A stretch of 64,000 nt of DNA from Casuarina equisetifolia (taxonomy: Eukaryota > Streptophyta > Magnoliopsida > Fagales > Casuarinaceae): the NCBI GenBank assembly GCA_028551475.1, contig CM052357.1, forward strand, positions 22,300,451-22,364,450, written 5' to 3'. Below the pieces are notes generated by a model, which saw nothing but the letters and a program-made list of their open reading frames with translations, had not been told where the DNA came from and searched no databases. Each line of letters starts with the position of its first letter. Within the stretch, counting starts at the first letter, position 1. Of this stretch, positions 22,090 to 35,320 are shown in pieces. A program made the translations under genes and the position numbers.

Positions 22090-25000
22090 TGTTGGATTTT
22101 CCATAGTTAAGAGTTTCCTTTCTTGGTTAGAGAGTTAAAGCTAAGGAGTTAATTAATGCCACTATGCTTAGGAGAGGCTAGAGAAGATAATTGTGTTTCA
22201 TGATTCGTAGGGTTGACGTAATAGCTTGCGCACACAAGTTGTTGGTAAGTGTAGGTGAATGTAACCTAGCATGTTAATGTCACGGGTTATGGGAGAACCG
22301 TGTTACTCTTTTGTTTCTTTCTTGTTATTTGGGACTTTAAGTTATGTTGTGGTTGTATTGTGCCATAATAGGTCCTTAAGGCCTAGTAGTGAAGGTCGAG
22401 GGTTATCCTTGGAATTATATTTTGTGTTAGGGGTCCTATTGTACTTTTGTTACTGCCAAATCAAAGAAAAGTTGATGGTAAAAGTGAAAGTGGGGAATTA
22501 GGCACGACAAATTTTTATATCTTGAATCCTTGAATGGAATAGTGTAGTGTCCTTTGATGCTGAGGTTTTAACATCCCTTAGATGCTATATTGTTTATTTC
22601 TTCTTAGAATCATTGGTTGACATAAGAAGAAGAAGCCTTTTAAAGGTTTAAATCATCCACTTTAGGTTATGGGTTTAGATTTGTTAAGAAGAGAAGCCAA
22701 GTGTGACAATTTGATATTAGCAATGGCTGATCCTACTTTTGCCTGCATGGAAAAGGAGATTGAGAGAATGTTTAAAGATGAGATGGACTTATGTTTCAAA
22801 GATATGATAGAAAATATACAAAAGATGTTTGTTGTGTGAGAAGGGAAACATGACAAGCATTCTAGTAAGGGTCCTAGGTTAAATCACTGAAACAAGGACA
22901 TCAAGAAGGAGTCTAGTGATTGCCAATTTGATCACTAACATTGACAAAACAAGCTCAAGAATATGAGGCTCGACTTCCCTTAGTATGAAAGGGGAATTGA
23001 TCCCATTGGATGGATTTCAAGAGCCAACAAGTTCTTTTGTTATCACTACATGCTAGATGAAGAAAAGGCAGAAATCACATCGTGGCATTTGGATGACAAT
23101 GTTGAGGCTTATTTTGATTTCTTATAGAAGAAACGTAAGGAAAAACTTATGACTTGGTTTTTGCTTACTTAGGAATTGCTCTTAACGTATGACCCTACCT
23201 ACCATGGAAATCTCTTTTTAGATCTATTATGGCTCTAACAAATAAGGTCTATAGAGGATTATCATGCTAGGTTTACAAAATTGTTAATTAGAGTAAAATA
23301 ATTGATGGATGAGCTAGAAATCTCCATGTTTATGTTTAGGTTGAAAGAGAGGCTTAAGAAGGAAGTTTTGTCAAGGAAACCCATTAGTTTGATAGAGGCT
23401 TTTAGTGTGGCAAGAATATTTGAGGAATATACTAAAGTGGTTAAAAAGAAAAAATTATAGCCTATAAGGAATTAGGAAACATTAGTAATAATTAGAATAA
23501 GGGAGCTGGTCAATTAAGTAGTATTAAGTGCTTGTCTCAAAAAGATGTGCAAGAGCAGAGAGAAAAAGGCCTTTGTTTTAATAATGATGAAAAATATACC
23601 ATGGGCCATTATTGTAAGAACAAGCTTTTTATGTTGATAGGATAAGAAGAAGATGATGATAATGATAATGATAATGTTATGCCGAAAATAGAGGAAGTTA
23701 TGAGAGGGCATATTAAACTAGAACTCGAGGTCTCCTTGAGGGCTATGGATGGGTCAACAATAGCCTAAACTATAAGGGTAGTTGGGTACATTAATGAAAA
23801 AAAAAAAAAAGAACATAGTCTACATTTTAATAGACTTAGGTATCATGAACAACTTCCTTAATTTGGGGTTGGCCAAGAAGTTAGGCTTGGAACCAAAGGA
23901 AAAGAGAACTCTAAGTGTTATACTTGCTAATAGGGATAAATTAGCTATTGTTGGATTGTGTAGCAATGTAATGGTATGGGTGCAAGGTTAAAGGTTGAGA
24001 ATTGATTTTTTTCCTATTGGACATGCCTAGAATAGAAGCAGTACTTGGTGCAGGGTGGTTGGAAAACCCTAAGTCTGATTGTGTGGAACTTTGCAAAGCT
24101 CTAAATGAGTTTTATGATTGGTAGCAAAACAATCACTTGGTAAGGGATCAGAACAGGAAAAAGTTACTTAGTAGAGGATAAGAGGTTTGATAAAGAGTTA
24201 AGAAGTATGGGGTCTAGGGTTTTGTTGTAGATCTAGTTAGTACAAAATATTGTAATGGGTATCAAAGAAGAGGTAGGAGTATGTTGTGTCATTGAGCCAA
24301 GCAATGATCAAGTATTAGGGGAAGATCTTAAAGCATTGCTAGATGAATATGGGTTTGTCTTTGAAGAACCAGTCAACCTTCCCCTTCCTAGAGATCATAA
24401 CCATCAAATTCCTTTGAAGGATAATAGTGAGTCAATTGCCTTAACTCTATAGGTATTCTCACTACTAGAAAAATGAATTGGAGTCCATGGGTGAAGCAAC
24501 TGCTAGACTCGAGGATAATTCAACCGAGTACCATGCCATACTCATCACTAGTTTTACTAGTTAAAAAAATGATGGGTCATAGAGGTTGTGTGTGGACTAT
24601 TGGGGTTTAAATAAGAAAACCATTAAGGATTGTTTCTCAATCCCTACCGTAGAAAAGTTAATGGATGAGTTGTTTGGTGCCAAGTACTTTACAAAGTTGA
24701 TTTGAGGTCCAGGTACCACCAAAGCAAGATGCATCTAGGGGACATTTATAAGATTGATTTCCAAACACATCAAGGGCATCATGAATACTTAGTTATGCCA
24801 TTTGGATTGTGCATTGCCTCTTTGTCATTCCAATTATGGCAACAATGCTTATCCCCTCACAACCTTACTTAAGAAGGATAACTTCTTATGTAACTCGGAT
24901 GCGGAACTAGCCTTTGAAAAGCTAAAAAGAGCCATGGTGATAGCCTTGTTTTAGTAATGCCAAACTTTGATTAGGACTTTGTCTTGGAATGCATGCATTA

Positions 25001-25785
25001 GGTGTAACTATAGGAGTAGTGCTATCCCAAAAAGGGCATCTAATTGCATTCTTTAGCAAGGTACTTCAAGGAAGAAATTCTATTCTTTTCACTTATGAGA
25101 AAGAACTTTTAGTAGTATTTATGTTAGTAAACAAGTGAAGGAATTAATTGTTGGGAAGGAAGTTCATAGTTCGTACTAATAAGAAAAGTTTGAAGCACTT
25201 ATGGGATTAGAAGATAATCACTCTTGCCCAGCAAAAATGGCTGGTGAAACTGATGGGTTTTGAGTTTAATATTGAGTATAAACTAAGAAGGGATAATAAG
25301 GTAATGGATGCACTTTCCTATAAGGATATAAAAGAGAGAGACTGAGGAAAAAGACTTATTGGAGAAAAGAAAAACTAGGGTTACATCTTCTGTTGGAACT
25401 AGAAGGCACCTTGTTAGCTTATTCAACCCTTATGCCAAAATGGATTGAGCCATTCCAAGAGTAAGTAAAAGATAGCCTAAAGATGCAAGAGCTAGTTAAG
25501 CAAATTCAAGAGGGGAAAGTTGGAATGTTGTGGCAATATAGGAATGGATTGATTTTCTATAAGGGCAAGTTCTAATTGAGCCTTCATTTAGAGCTAACTC
25601 GGCCACTAATTGAAGAAATACATGTTGCATGTCATGAAGGGGTACATAGGACATTATAGAGCGTAAGGACAATATTCTTTTGGGTTAAGATGAGAAAAAT
25701 GGTACAAGAAGTAATGCATGAATGCTCTATATGTTAGAAAAATGAAGGAATGAACACGTTGCCAGTAGGGTTGATGTAACCTTTT
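22090..25785 (+). mobile_element. Ty3/gypsy remnant (fossil)
   Basis: Parts appear in gypsy order. A TG-starting, LTR-like leader lies at about 22090-22650, then gag at about 22680-23450 and aspartic protease at about 23780-24000. Reverse transcriptase follows at about 24480-24830, RNase H at about 24950-25330, and the zinc-binding start of integrase at about 25600-25760. Similarity ends close to where the LINE begins, and I do not find the rest of integrase or a 3' LTR beyond the LINE. Reverse transcriptase is shorter than usual, implying internal loss. It is broken at many points and old. Confidence 0.75.
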
Positions 25786-25789
25786 TTGA

Positions 25790-28700
25790 TATCTAAAAAG
25801 GTGTAAGCAAAAAGAAAAAATTACTTCAATACCAATTTGGATAAAGTTATATAATGTTCCAAATGCTATATGGGATGAGATTGGTATGAGCTATGTAGCT
25901 AGTGCTATTGGAAAGCCATTATACATGGATAAGGCCATTAAGCTTAGACAGAGGATATTATATGCAAAGGTCTGTGTTGAAATAGATACAAAGTGTTCTT
26001 TACAAACTTCATTTGAGATTGACATAAGAAATAGTGTTATCTTTAAGGTAGGAGTGGAGTATTGTTGGTTGCTTGAAATATGCAAGAAGTGTGATTGTTT
26101 TAGACATAAGGAGTGTGTTACAAAGAAAAAAGAGATGTGGGCTCTAGTGCAAAAACCATTAAGTCAAACGGAGAACTGTGGGGATAAAGAACATTTGGAT
26201 AAAGGTAATGAAGATCAAGCTTATGAGGACCAAGGACATGAGGATATAAGAGATAAGATTGCAAATTCAATAATACATGAAGTTGAATCCACCATAATAG
26301 AGCAAAATAAATTTCAAAGTCCAAAGGCCAAATTAGAGCAAAGCAATAAAGCAAATGTAAATGGACGAGGAAACAAAAGGAGCCCTAAAAGGAATACATG
26401 TGAGGAGGATAACACCAGTAATAGGTTTAGTGTGTTGATAAATAATCATTAGGAACCAAATTAAGCAATATGCAATGATATTGAAGGTTTTGAAGGTGTT
26501 GAAGGAGAAAACACCATACCTCCAGATAAATGATCATATTCTCATGGAATGTTAGGGGCATGAATAAAAGCCTCAAACAAAAGGAGGTACAAGAAGTTAT
26601 CAAGAATGCTAAAGCTAATATTGTCATTTTATTATAACACAAAATAAAAGAAGATAAAGCACAATGGGTGATAGATTCTATTTTTCCTTAGTGGACATTT
26701 GTCCACAATTATAGAGATAATGAAAATGGAAGGATTTGGATTATATGGAAAAGGCTACATCTCAACATCACAGTGCTTAGTAGTTCTAAACAAGTAGTGA
26801 ATTATAAAATGGAAGAATGGCATGAAGTATTGTACTTATCTGCCATATATGCAACAAATACAACAAATGAACGAAAGGATCTTTGGAGCAACCTTACACA
26901 ATGTTATAACAATTATGGGAAGGACACTCAATGGCTACTAGTAGGAGATTTTAGTACAGTGAGAAATCTAAATGAAAGGGTCAGTGTAGCTGGCAGATGG
27001 GTAGAAAGAATAGAAGATTTTAACAAGTTCATAAGTGATACTGAACTTGTAGAACCAAACTTTGTAGGACTTCTTCTATCATAGACAAACAAAGGTAAGG
27101 GAATAGGGTTCAAAGGTAGTAAATTGGATAGATGTTCGGTAAACACTAAATGGTTGCAAAGTAATATGGATTTCTCCATTGAATTCAGTACTCCTGGATT
27201 GTCAAATCATAGTCCTTGCATTATCAAGGTGGGCAATAATAGACTAAGACAGAAAAGTGCCTTCAGATTTTTGAACTTCTAGCAAGACAACCCCTATTTT
27301 ATGACAATAGTGAAGAATATTTGGCAACAAAGGGTTAAAGGCACTACAATATATAGAATAATGATAAAGTTAAAGGAAATGAAAAAAGAGTTGAGAAAGC
27401 TAAATAGAGAGGAATTTAGAGAATTACCAAGGAAAATAGATATAGCAAGGAAATAGCTACAAATACCACAAGGAAAGCTTTTTGATGACCCTTCAAATAC
27501 CCAATTGCGCAATGAAGAAAAGAAATGGTTAGAAAAGTTACTAATATATAGTAAGCATGAATAAATACTTTTGAAGCAAAAATCAAGGAATACTTGGCTA
27601 AAAGAGGGAGATTGTAACAATAAAGTTTTTTTTTAGAAGCATGTTGAAGAGGAAAGCACAAAACCACATTGTCGAGATGGAAATAGATGATGGGTAACTT
27701 ATTGAAGATCCTGAAATGATAAAGAACAAAATTTTAAGTTACTATCAAAACTTGTTAGGGAGGGTAAACCAACTTCAACCATCAAAAATAAAATTAAGAG
27801 AGTTATTTCCCATTGAAATTCTAGAAGAGACAAAGAGAAGCCTTATAGCATATGTTCAAAGAAAAGATATATAAAAGATTCTTAATACTATTGGTGATTA
27901 CAAAGCTCCAGGTTCTGATGGATATAATAGCTTCTTTTTCAAGAAAGCTTGGAGTATTATAGGGAGTGAAATAGAAGATGCAATTATAGCTTTCTTTCAA
28001 AAGCGACAGCTACTCTAAAGCATAAATTCAATGGTAATTTCCCTTGTCCCTAAGAAAGTAAATGCCACTAATATGAAAGATTTTAGACCTATCTCCTGTC
28101 GCAATGTGTTGTACAAGATCATCTCTAAAATTGTGGCAGGAAGAATAAGCAAAGCTTTGCCTCATTCATACATCCTTGTTAGACAACTTTTGTACTAGGT
28201 AAGAACATTAAAGAAAATATTTTGTTATGTCAAGAGTTAATACACAATTATTACAAAGGTACTCATGGGAAAAAATGGCAATTAAGGTTGATACTATGAA
28301 AGCATGTGATTCAATAGATTGGAATGCAATCTTAAACACTTTAAAAGTTTTGAAGTTCCTAGCCAAATTCAGATTCCTGATTGAAAGTTGCATCACTATT
28401 GTTGGATATTCTATGAACATAAACGGCTCTCATACATGTTTTTTTAATGGAGTAAAGAGACTTAGACAAGGAGACCCTCTATCTCCTTTTCTCTTTGTTA
28501 TTGTGATGGAGATTCTTAATAGAATTATACAAAAGAAAGTATCTTCTAAAAGGTTCAAATTTCACTAAAAATGCTTTAAAGAGAAGATCACTCATCTATG
28601 CTTTGCTGATGATCTCTTTTTGTTTGCTCATAGAGACATTGAATCTATATGGTGTTTACTAGATGCTATGCAAAAGTTTAAGGATATCATAGATCTGAAG

Positions 28701-29989
28701 ATGCATCCACAAAAGTGTCAAATTTTCTTTTTGGGATTGTCTAAATGGGAAAAGGCTTTAATACTTAATCATATTTCTATCAAAGAAGGCCAACTTCCCA
28801 TAAAATACTTGGGAGTTCCATTGATTACCAAAAGACTCTCCAATCTAGATTGTACTATCTTGACAAAAAAGATATTGAGGAAAATTGAAGGTTAGGAGTC
28901 TAAGCATATTAGTTATGGGGGGAGACTACAGCTAGCAAAAAGTGTTCTATTCTTATTACAAACTTATTGGATGCAAATGTTTCTATTGCCAAAACAAACA
29001 ATTTATGAAATTGAAAAAAGGATTAGAACTTTCCTTTGGGTAGGTAAATCTAATAGATAATGTGTAGTGAAAGTGGCATGGAAAGAAGTTTATTGGCCTA
29101 AAATTTCTAGAGGACTGGGTTTGATAGACATTCATACTTGGAATAAGGCGGCAATTGAAAACTCTTGTGGTCTCTTGTGCAACCTAACTCAAACTTTTTA
29201 TAGGTTAAATGGATGATAACAAAAAATTTAAAAGGAAGGAATGTATTAGAAGTTAGGATGAAAGGATCACTAGCTTGGAGTTTTAAGAATATTTTATAAG
29301 TAAAAAGTGAACTCACACAACTAGTGTCGGACTCAGAATACAATATTGCCAAAAATTATGTAGCACTGAGAGAGAATAGAGAAGATACTGAATGGGCAAC
29401 ACTTGTATGGAAAAAATGAGTACCAAAGCATAATTTTATTTACTAGATCATTTTGAAAGACAAACTATCCACAACAGATCAGGTAGCTAAATAGAATAAT
29501 TCAATGGATCTACAATGCAACCTCTACCAACAAGAAGAAGAATCACAAAAACATTTATTTTTTAAATGCAGGTTCACAAACTACATCTAGAAGGCTTTGT
29601 TAGGCATGAATGGATTAACTCGAAGGATTGAACACTAGAGAGCTGAAATATGTTGGATGATCAAGGCTATCAAGAGGAAGAGTTTTGCAACAACTTTACT
29701 TAGTATATCTTTCAAGACCGTATTGTATCACATTTGGAGAGAAAGAAATAAAAAAATATTCAACAATATAAGTTTAGATAACTTAACCATTATTGTTAAA
29801 ATCAAGAAGGATGTGAAAGGGAAGATTTCAACTACTAGAGGAATTAAGCCTACAAATTATAATAAATTCTTACAAGAGCTTTGGAATTTTCCAAGTGCAA
29901 TGTTTGAGTTTAAATAATGATGTTTTGTAACCGAACAATCTTGTAAATTTTTATGGTGATATATAATTTGACCTTTCACAAAAAAAAAA
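25790..29989 (+). mobile_element. plant L1-type LINE, 5'-truncated, degenerate
   Basis: ORF1 is entered part-way. 25830-26452 encodes the DUF4283-like region (WIKLYNVPNAIWDEIG, SAIGKPLYMDKA) and a CKKC...HKEC zinc knuckle. ORF2 begins near 26530 with an AP-type endonuclease (SWNVRGMNK; later LLVGDFSTVRNL and GLSNHSP). Reverse transcriptase spans about 27850-28900, with RQGDPLSPFLF near 28460-28500 and the FADD active site near 28600. A zf-RVT region follows at about 29420-29920. A poly(A) tract at 29980-29989 ends the element. Reading is interrupted by many stops and several frame changes, so it is dead. About 4.2 kb remains of an element usually near 6 kb. I could not identify a clear target-site duplication. 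It directly abuts the gypsy remnant. Confidence 0.9.
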
Positions 29990-30031
29990 GATTTAGGCGT
30001 ATTGATGTTAGATATCATTAAGTCATAGATA

Positions 30032-30593
30032 TGTTGGAATCCAAGTAACTAGATCTTGTGAAGATTCACATGAATGCTAATGGAGCTAATATGTTAAGAA
30101 AGCTGCTAACTTGAGACAAAGTTGAAATATGTTAGTGGGTTGCTAGTTTAGAGTCCAAGTAAAGTCAATGTCTAGAAGCAATTTCCCTTTTTATTTTTTA
30201 TTCTTTTTAATGGTATAGGGATGTTGCACTAATGTTCCTCTAAAAGGAAAAAGTTGTCATGTTTGGAGAAAATTAGTGAATGACAAAATAGTCATTTTGC
30301 CTTTATATGAAAAAATAAAAATAAAAACAAAAGAACAAATACTATAGAGTGTGAGAGAAAACATTATAGCTCATCTTTTTCATTAGTGAGACAATAAGGA
30401 TTTTCTGTGAGTGCTTGTGATCCCCTATAATCTTTCTCCATTAGTGTAGAGTTCCTCCTTAGGCCGTGCACATAGGAAAATTTGCTCGAAGCATGTAATT
30501 TCTAGTGTTCTTGGTTTGCTTGCTTTCTCTTTGTGTATGCATGAATGTTTTACTTTTGCATTTGTTCCGATATTTGTTGCCTCTTATCCAACA
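30032..30593 (+). mobile_element. possible LTR fragment or solo LTR (fossil)
   Basis: The block starts TGTTGGA and ends TCCAACA, giving the short inverted termini typical of LTRs. It has a T-rich interior and an R/U5-like stretch rich in GAGAG and TGTGAG. I find no matching flanking duplication and no second copy, so the call is tentative. Confidence 0.3.
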
Positions 30594-30599
30594 TCATCC

Positions 30600-33500
30600 T
30601 TAAGGGCCCATTATTAGATTATTCACATTTGTAAGGACAAAAATGGATTAAGAGCATATCTCATCTTAAACTGCAGTACCATATAAGAAAGTTTAAAATT
30701 AAAAAACTAGTTTAAAATTAAATTTATATTTAAGCATTATTCAATATTCTATTTTTCCAATATAGGCCTACATTTCTTAGAACAGTTTTTTGGTTTTCTT
30801 CGCTGATAGTAACCGGGGATTGTTGAGTTTTACGATGAGAACTCACTTGCTATCTTCTATGTCTATTTCGGCTAAAGAATTCTAGATGAGGTTGTGGGAA
30901 TAAGCCATTCTTATCATAGCCCAAGACTTAATTGCATAGGCTGAGTCGTGGAGCATACACGTATGGCGTGCTTCTGACGCGATTTGGATGGAGCTGAAGT
31001 GAATAGCCAAAAGGAAAGGAGTCCGAGGCAGCGTCAAAGCACATGGCTCCCTGGCAACCACACCAATTAGGTTACCAAAGGGACCAACAACAACTCCAAA
31101 GAAAAAGCATAATCAGTAACTAAGCTAATGCACATGAAAGGCAAGAAAGCAAGACAACTAAGAAAGATTAGACCTCGACTAAACCACTATCAATAATGGT
31201 CCAAGAGCTAAACAACATCCCACTACTTCTAGAGAACCAGCACCAAATCTCAGTATCAAAACCCGCATAATCTTCAAGCACATAGACAACTTATTACAAT
31301 CCTCGTTGGTGTATAATCTAGCATTTCTCTTTTTGTAGATAGTATTATAATTATGTTTATAGTCTAACTCAAAAACTAATTCATAAGATGAAGATATTAT
31401 TTTTCTCAATAATCATACTAAGACCTCTTTGGTCCCAAGTAATACCAATTACTAATTGAGTTGGGCACTTGTTGATATGACAACCAATAGTTAACAATCA
31501 GAGGAGGTAGTTTTTTATTGAACTTAAAAGCTATATATTATAAAAAGTAAAAAAAAAAAAAGGAGAAAATTTAAAGGACAAGTTCCAAGAAAAGTCTTTT
31601 AAAAGAAGAAACAAAAAGTGAGGGAAAAAAGAAAGGGAATACTCCTATCAAAGATGATATGTGTCCTATTAATTTAAATTTTATCTTGTAATCTTCTTTT
31701 AAAATGAAAGATATGTTCCTTTTTTATAAGCTGATTTTTAAGGAAAAAATTAATTGTCTAAACTAGCATCACAGTTCAATTTTAAGTGCATCACCTCATT
31801 TATTGTAAATTAGTTCATTGTAAGATGTGTTTTCTTATACTATGCAGAATGTATCCAGTTGAAAATGCTATGGATGTGTATTTCACATTACCAATATATT
31901 GGTCTAGATCAAGGTGGGACAAATCTCTTTGTATTTTTTTATTTTGTAGCATGGTATTAAAGTTTAAGTCTAAATAGGATATCCCTTTGTTCATTAACCA
32001 AGATTCTCATGGAAATTATTTCCCACTCTTCAGATATAGTGATGCATTGAAAACAATGTGTCATACGTTACTTAAATATTGTTTTTGATATCCTTTTTAT
32101 TATAAAAATTCTCTTCCTTATAAGTCGGTTTTTAAGATGGAAGTAGACTTTTTAACAACTTCGATCTTCTCCTCATTTGTAAATTGACATGACTTGTGGA
32201 GCCATAATGAATGAGTTGAACAAGACAGTAGACGGCATTGCCAACAAGCATTGAGTTGGTCTCTCCAAGACGTGATCCAATTGATGCAATGAAGCAGTCC
32301 TCGTTGTCATTAATGAAATATAGGCAACTAAAGTGTATTCTCCGCGCGTATCATAAGGGAAAGATGCATGCGAGAATTCTTTCTTATTTTGTGGTGTTCA
32401 GAAGAACAATTAGATGCTGAAGACCCTACCGTATAAACGCAAAGACTATGATCACTCAGGCATGGCCTCCATATGGGACCATGAGTATTTGCCTGGATAC
32501 CAAGGTACACTGTTTAATGCACAAGGTTCTACCTAGACGAGGATTTACCTGCTCCAGGCCAGCTGGAAATCCAATACTTGACCTTGCATATACGCTGGAC
32601 TTTTCCCTTGCAGGAAACCTGCTTTCTACTTCAGCATTGAAACAGTCCATCAAGCAGGAAAAGGAGCTATCGCAGTAAATATTGGCAGTCTTTTGACCCA
32701 TACATAAAACTGGCAAAAGTCAAAGGCTTCACGTTATGCATTTAAACCCAGTTGCCTGTTCCCAATGCAATTACCTGATTCCCCTTGATGATTTAGAAAT
32801 AAACAAGTGGATCCGGGGACCATCTTATGTACATGATCTGGAAGGGCTTCCTAGCCCTGCCCTTTGTCCTGATCACTGTGAAGTCTGTTATCCTGCATTG
32901 TGAAATAAATTTGTTGGCAAAAAAACACAAGATAAAGATGTTAGAAAGTTATGCAGAACTCGAGAGTCAACCAGAAAAAACAAAAGAAAGAAAAAAGAAA
33001 AAGCCCAACTTCCCAATTATCTTTGAGTCTAGTCTCCTGGCGACACCACCTTGTCATTATTGCAACTCACTGTCGGTTACTTCTAGCATTACAAGGTGAC
33101 GTTGGAAGGCCAAAATTTGTGGCTTTTATAAAGCGAAGTCGCTGCATTTATTTGGTAACGTCCCACAAACTAGAAATACTATTTTGTCGAGATGAATCTT
33201 TTACGTCATATATCAAAACCAAAAGTAGATGTTTTATGTACTCTTTTGTAACATCGTTGCAGCGTTACCAGAAGAGCCGATTTAACCGGTTTCAATTATT
33301 AAGGCCTATGCATTGTCGCTGCAACTAATATGTCATATTCTTCTTAATAAGGTCAAGTGTCTTTGTTTCATTAAAAGACAAAAGTCTTACATTATATAGA
33401 AATAGTTATTTTAATAAAATTTAAATGTAAAAAAGTATCTCCTTAATTCATGGGCATCTTTTAAAATAAATTTTAATTTTTTAATATAATATCAAAGTTC

Positions 33501-35200
33501 AAATTGATCTATTTCAATCTTTTCTAGAATACTACTAAAAAATTACTTTAAGAATTACATAATTACCACTTGGTATTAGAGAAGCCAAAGTGCAAAAGAA
33601 TATCATTGGGAGTCTGAAAGCTATTATAACGTTTAAGAACATAACAACTCACTGCAACTCTTGAATAATCTCCAGTTCCTCCAACGGTAAACTACATAAC
33701 AGCCAAAAATCTTAATATCACTTTAATGAAAGGTTTTCGTTTATACCTTCGATAATAGTGAAAGTAGAATGACGCCAAAACAAAAGCCAAACTTGTTTTT
33801 CTTTTTTTAAATTCTTAGTAATAAGATGTGGTTAATGGATCCCATATTATTATGGAAGTTATTAGAAATCCTATTTATTAGATAATAGGTTCTACCATCT
33901 TTAGAGGGGGTTAGATATTGGGGCTATTAATATCTTAAAAGTTAAAGATAGTTCCAACTTTTTTGTTTAAACTTGATTGTTAAAGAAAGAATGAGATCTG
34001 AACTTATAAAAATGATGTGGAGCTAAGATATCGACTACGAGGGACAACCATTAATTAAAATAAATGTTTACATCCTTTCGTTAGACGGAGTCCTTTCCAG
34101 ATTTAAAGAGACTTATAGGGGTGGCCACATAACCCCCTAAGCCAGTAAATGACAAAAACGAAACCTTTCTTCCCCACAAATTTAACTGATAAACTTGAAA
34201 AGTTCCGGAGGATGTTACCCATCAGTTCATGTGTTAGGTACGCTCAGCCGAACTAACAATGAGGACATTGTGTTTGTTTATTGTTCTTTTAGTGCCACTT
34301 GATTGCTGGAACCTTTGGCTCGGAACCAATATTACTCCTGGTCTAGCTACCATTTTTACGTACATTTTATGAAGGTGACATCAAGCCTAGTGGTAAGCAT
34401 GGTGATAACCATATCATAAACTTGGATTCGCCTGGCGTAAAGACCCACTAAACTGGAAAAAGGGGCTTAAGAAATGTGATTTCTATACAAGCATGAAGCT
34501 GCAGATTGCCGTCCTTTCTGAGACATCAATTAGATCCTACACCCCATGCTCAGTCAGGATGTAGAAGGTTTCCTGGGGGTGAAAAACAGACCATAAACTA
34601 CAGATTCTAGATTTTATCTTATACGAACGTAGGATTTAAACCGAGACATGTTGCTACATAATTCTTCCAAATCACGAGAAGGCAAACCTATCAATAAATT
34701 CTTTTTGATTAGTATTGCTGCTCTCAATTACTATTTGCAGCCATTAACATCCTCTAAAAAGTTTTTGGACCCAGATCAGGATGGGAACATTCTGGGAGAA
34801 AGGAAGTGAAAAGCCAATCACCAACATCTGTTGCAACCTGCTTGGGAATGATGCTTCTTAGTTTGGTTTACGCATTCGTCAGAATGGATAGCGAATTGGG
34901 GCCCCTTTTGATTTTGGTCCACATGGTTCGGAGAGGTAAGTAATAGCAGCATGAAAATGAGAAAGAAATGAATAACAGTAATTTTTTTTTTGTGGTTAAT
35001 TTTCTGGATTGCCTGATTCTCAAGTCAACCCTTATTTCTCTCCGTGGATATACCGAACAAAGGAGCAGAAAGGACAAATTTATCGGTCCTAAGAAGATAT
35101 GAAGAGATTTATTTGCTTTCACGGACATAGTACATGAAAGAGATACACTTTGATTTACAGTTACTCTTCCTTCGAGAAGCTGGTATTGTCTTTCTACTTG
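30600..35200. other. intergenic, no recognised gene
   Basis: I see no gene I can name. The plus-strand frames at 32238-32420 and 32448-32678 lie close together and have exon-like composition; the second ends in a charged tail (SALKQSIKQEKELSQ). They match no family I know and no splice model joins them convincingly. 33340-34060 is very AT-rich. 34870-35200 is probably 3' flanking sequence of the MYB60 gene. Confidence 0.45.
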
Positions 35201-35202
35201 GT

Positions 35203-35286
35203 CTAGAAAGAAATTATACAAGCTCAAGCCCTAAACAACAAAGGCTAGAAAGAAATTATACAAGCTCAACGCCTAAACAACAAAGG
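35203..35286. repeat. 42-bp tandem duplication in the MYB60 3' region
   Basis: Two adjacent 42-bp copies lie at 35203-35244 and 35245-35286 and differ at only two positions. They start 35 bp downstream of the MYB60 stop codon and so are likely transcribed as 3' UTR. Confidence 0.92.
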
Positions 35287-35320
35287 CAAACAGGCTACCA
35301 ACCCTAAGATCAGCATCGTT

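Noticed and set aside
30600-30700. Copia gag start similar to 21775-21830
   Set aside because: Only a short stretch looks alike (GGACAAAA context) and no coding similarity extends from it.
34375-34450. SINE-like A box (AGCCTAGTGGTAAGC)
   Set aside because: The B-box candidate is poor and no tail or target duplication is visible.
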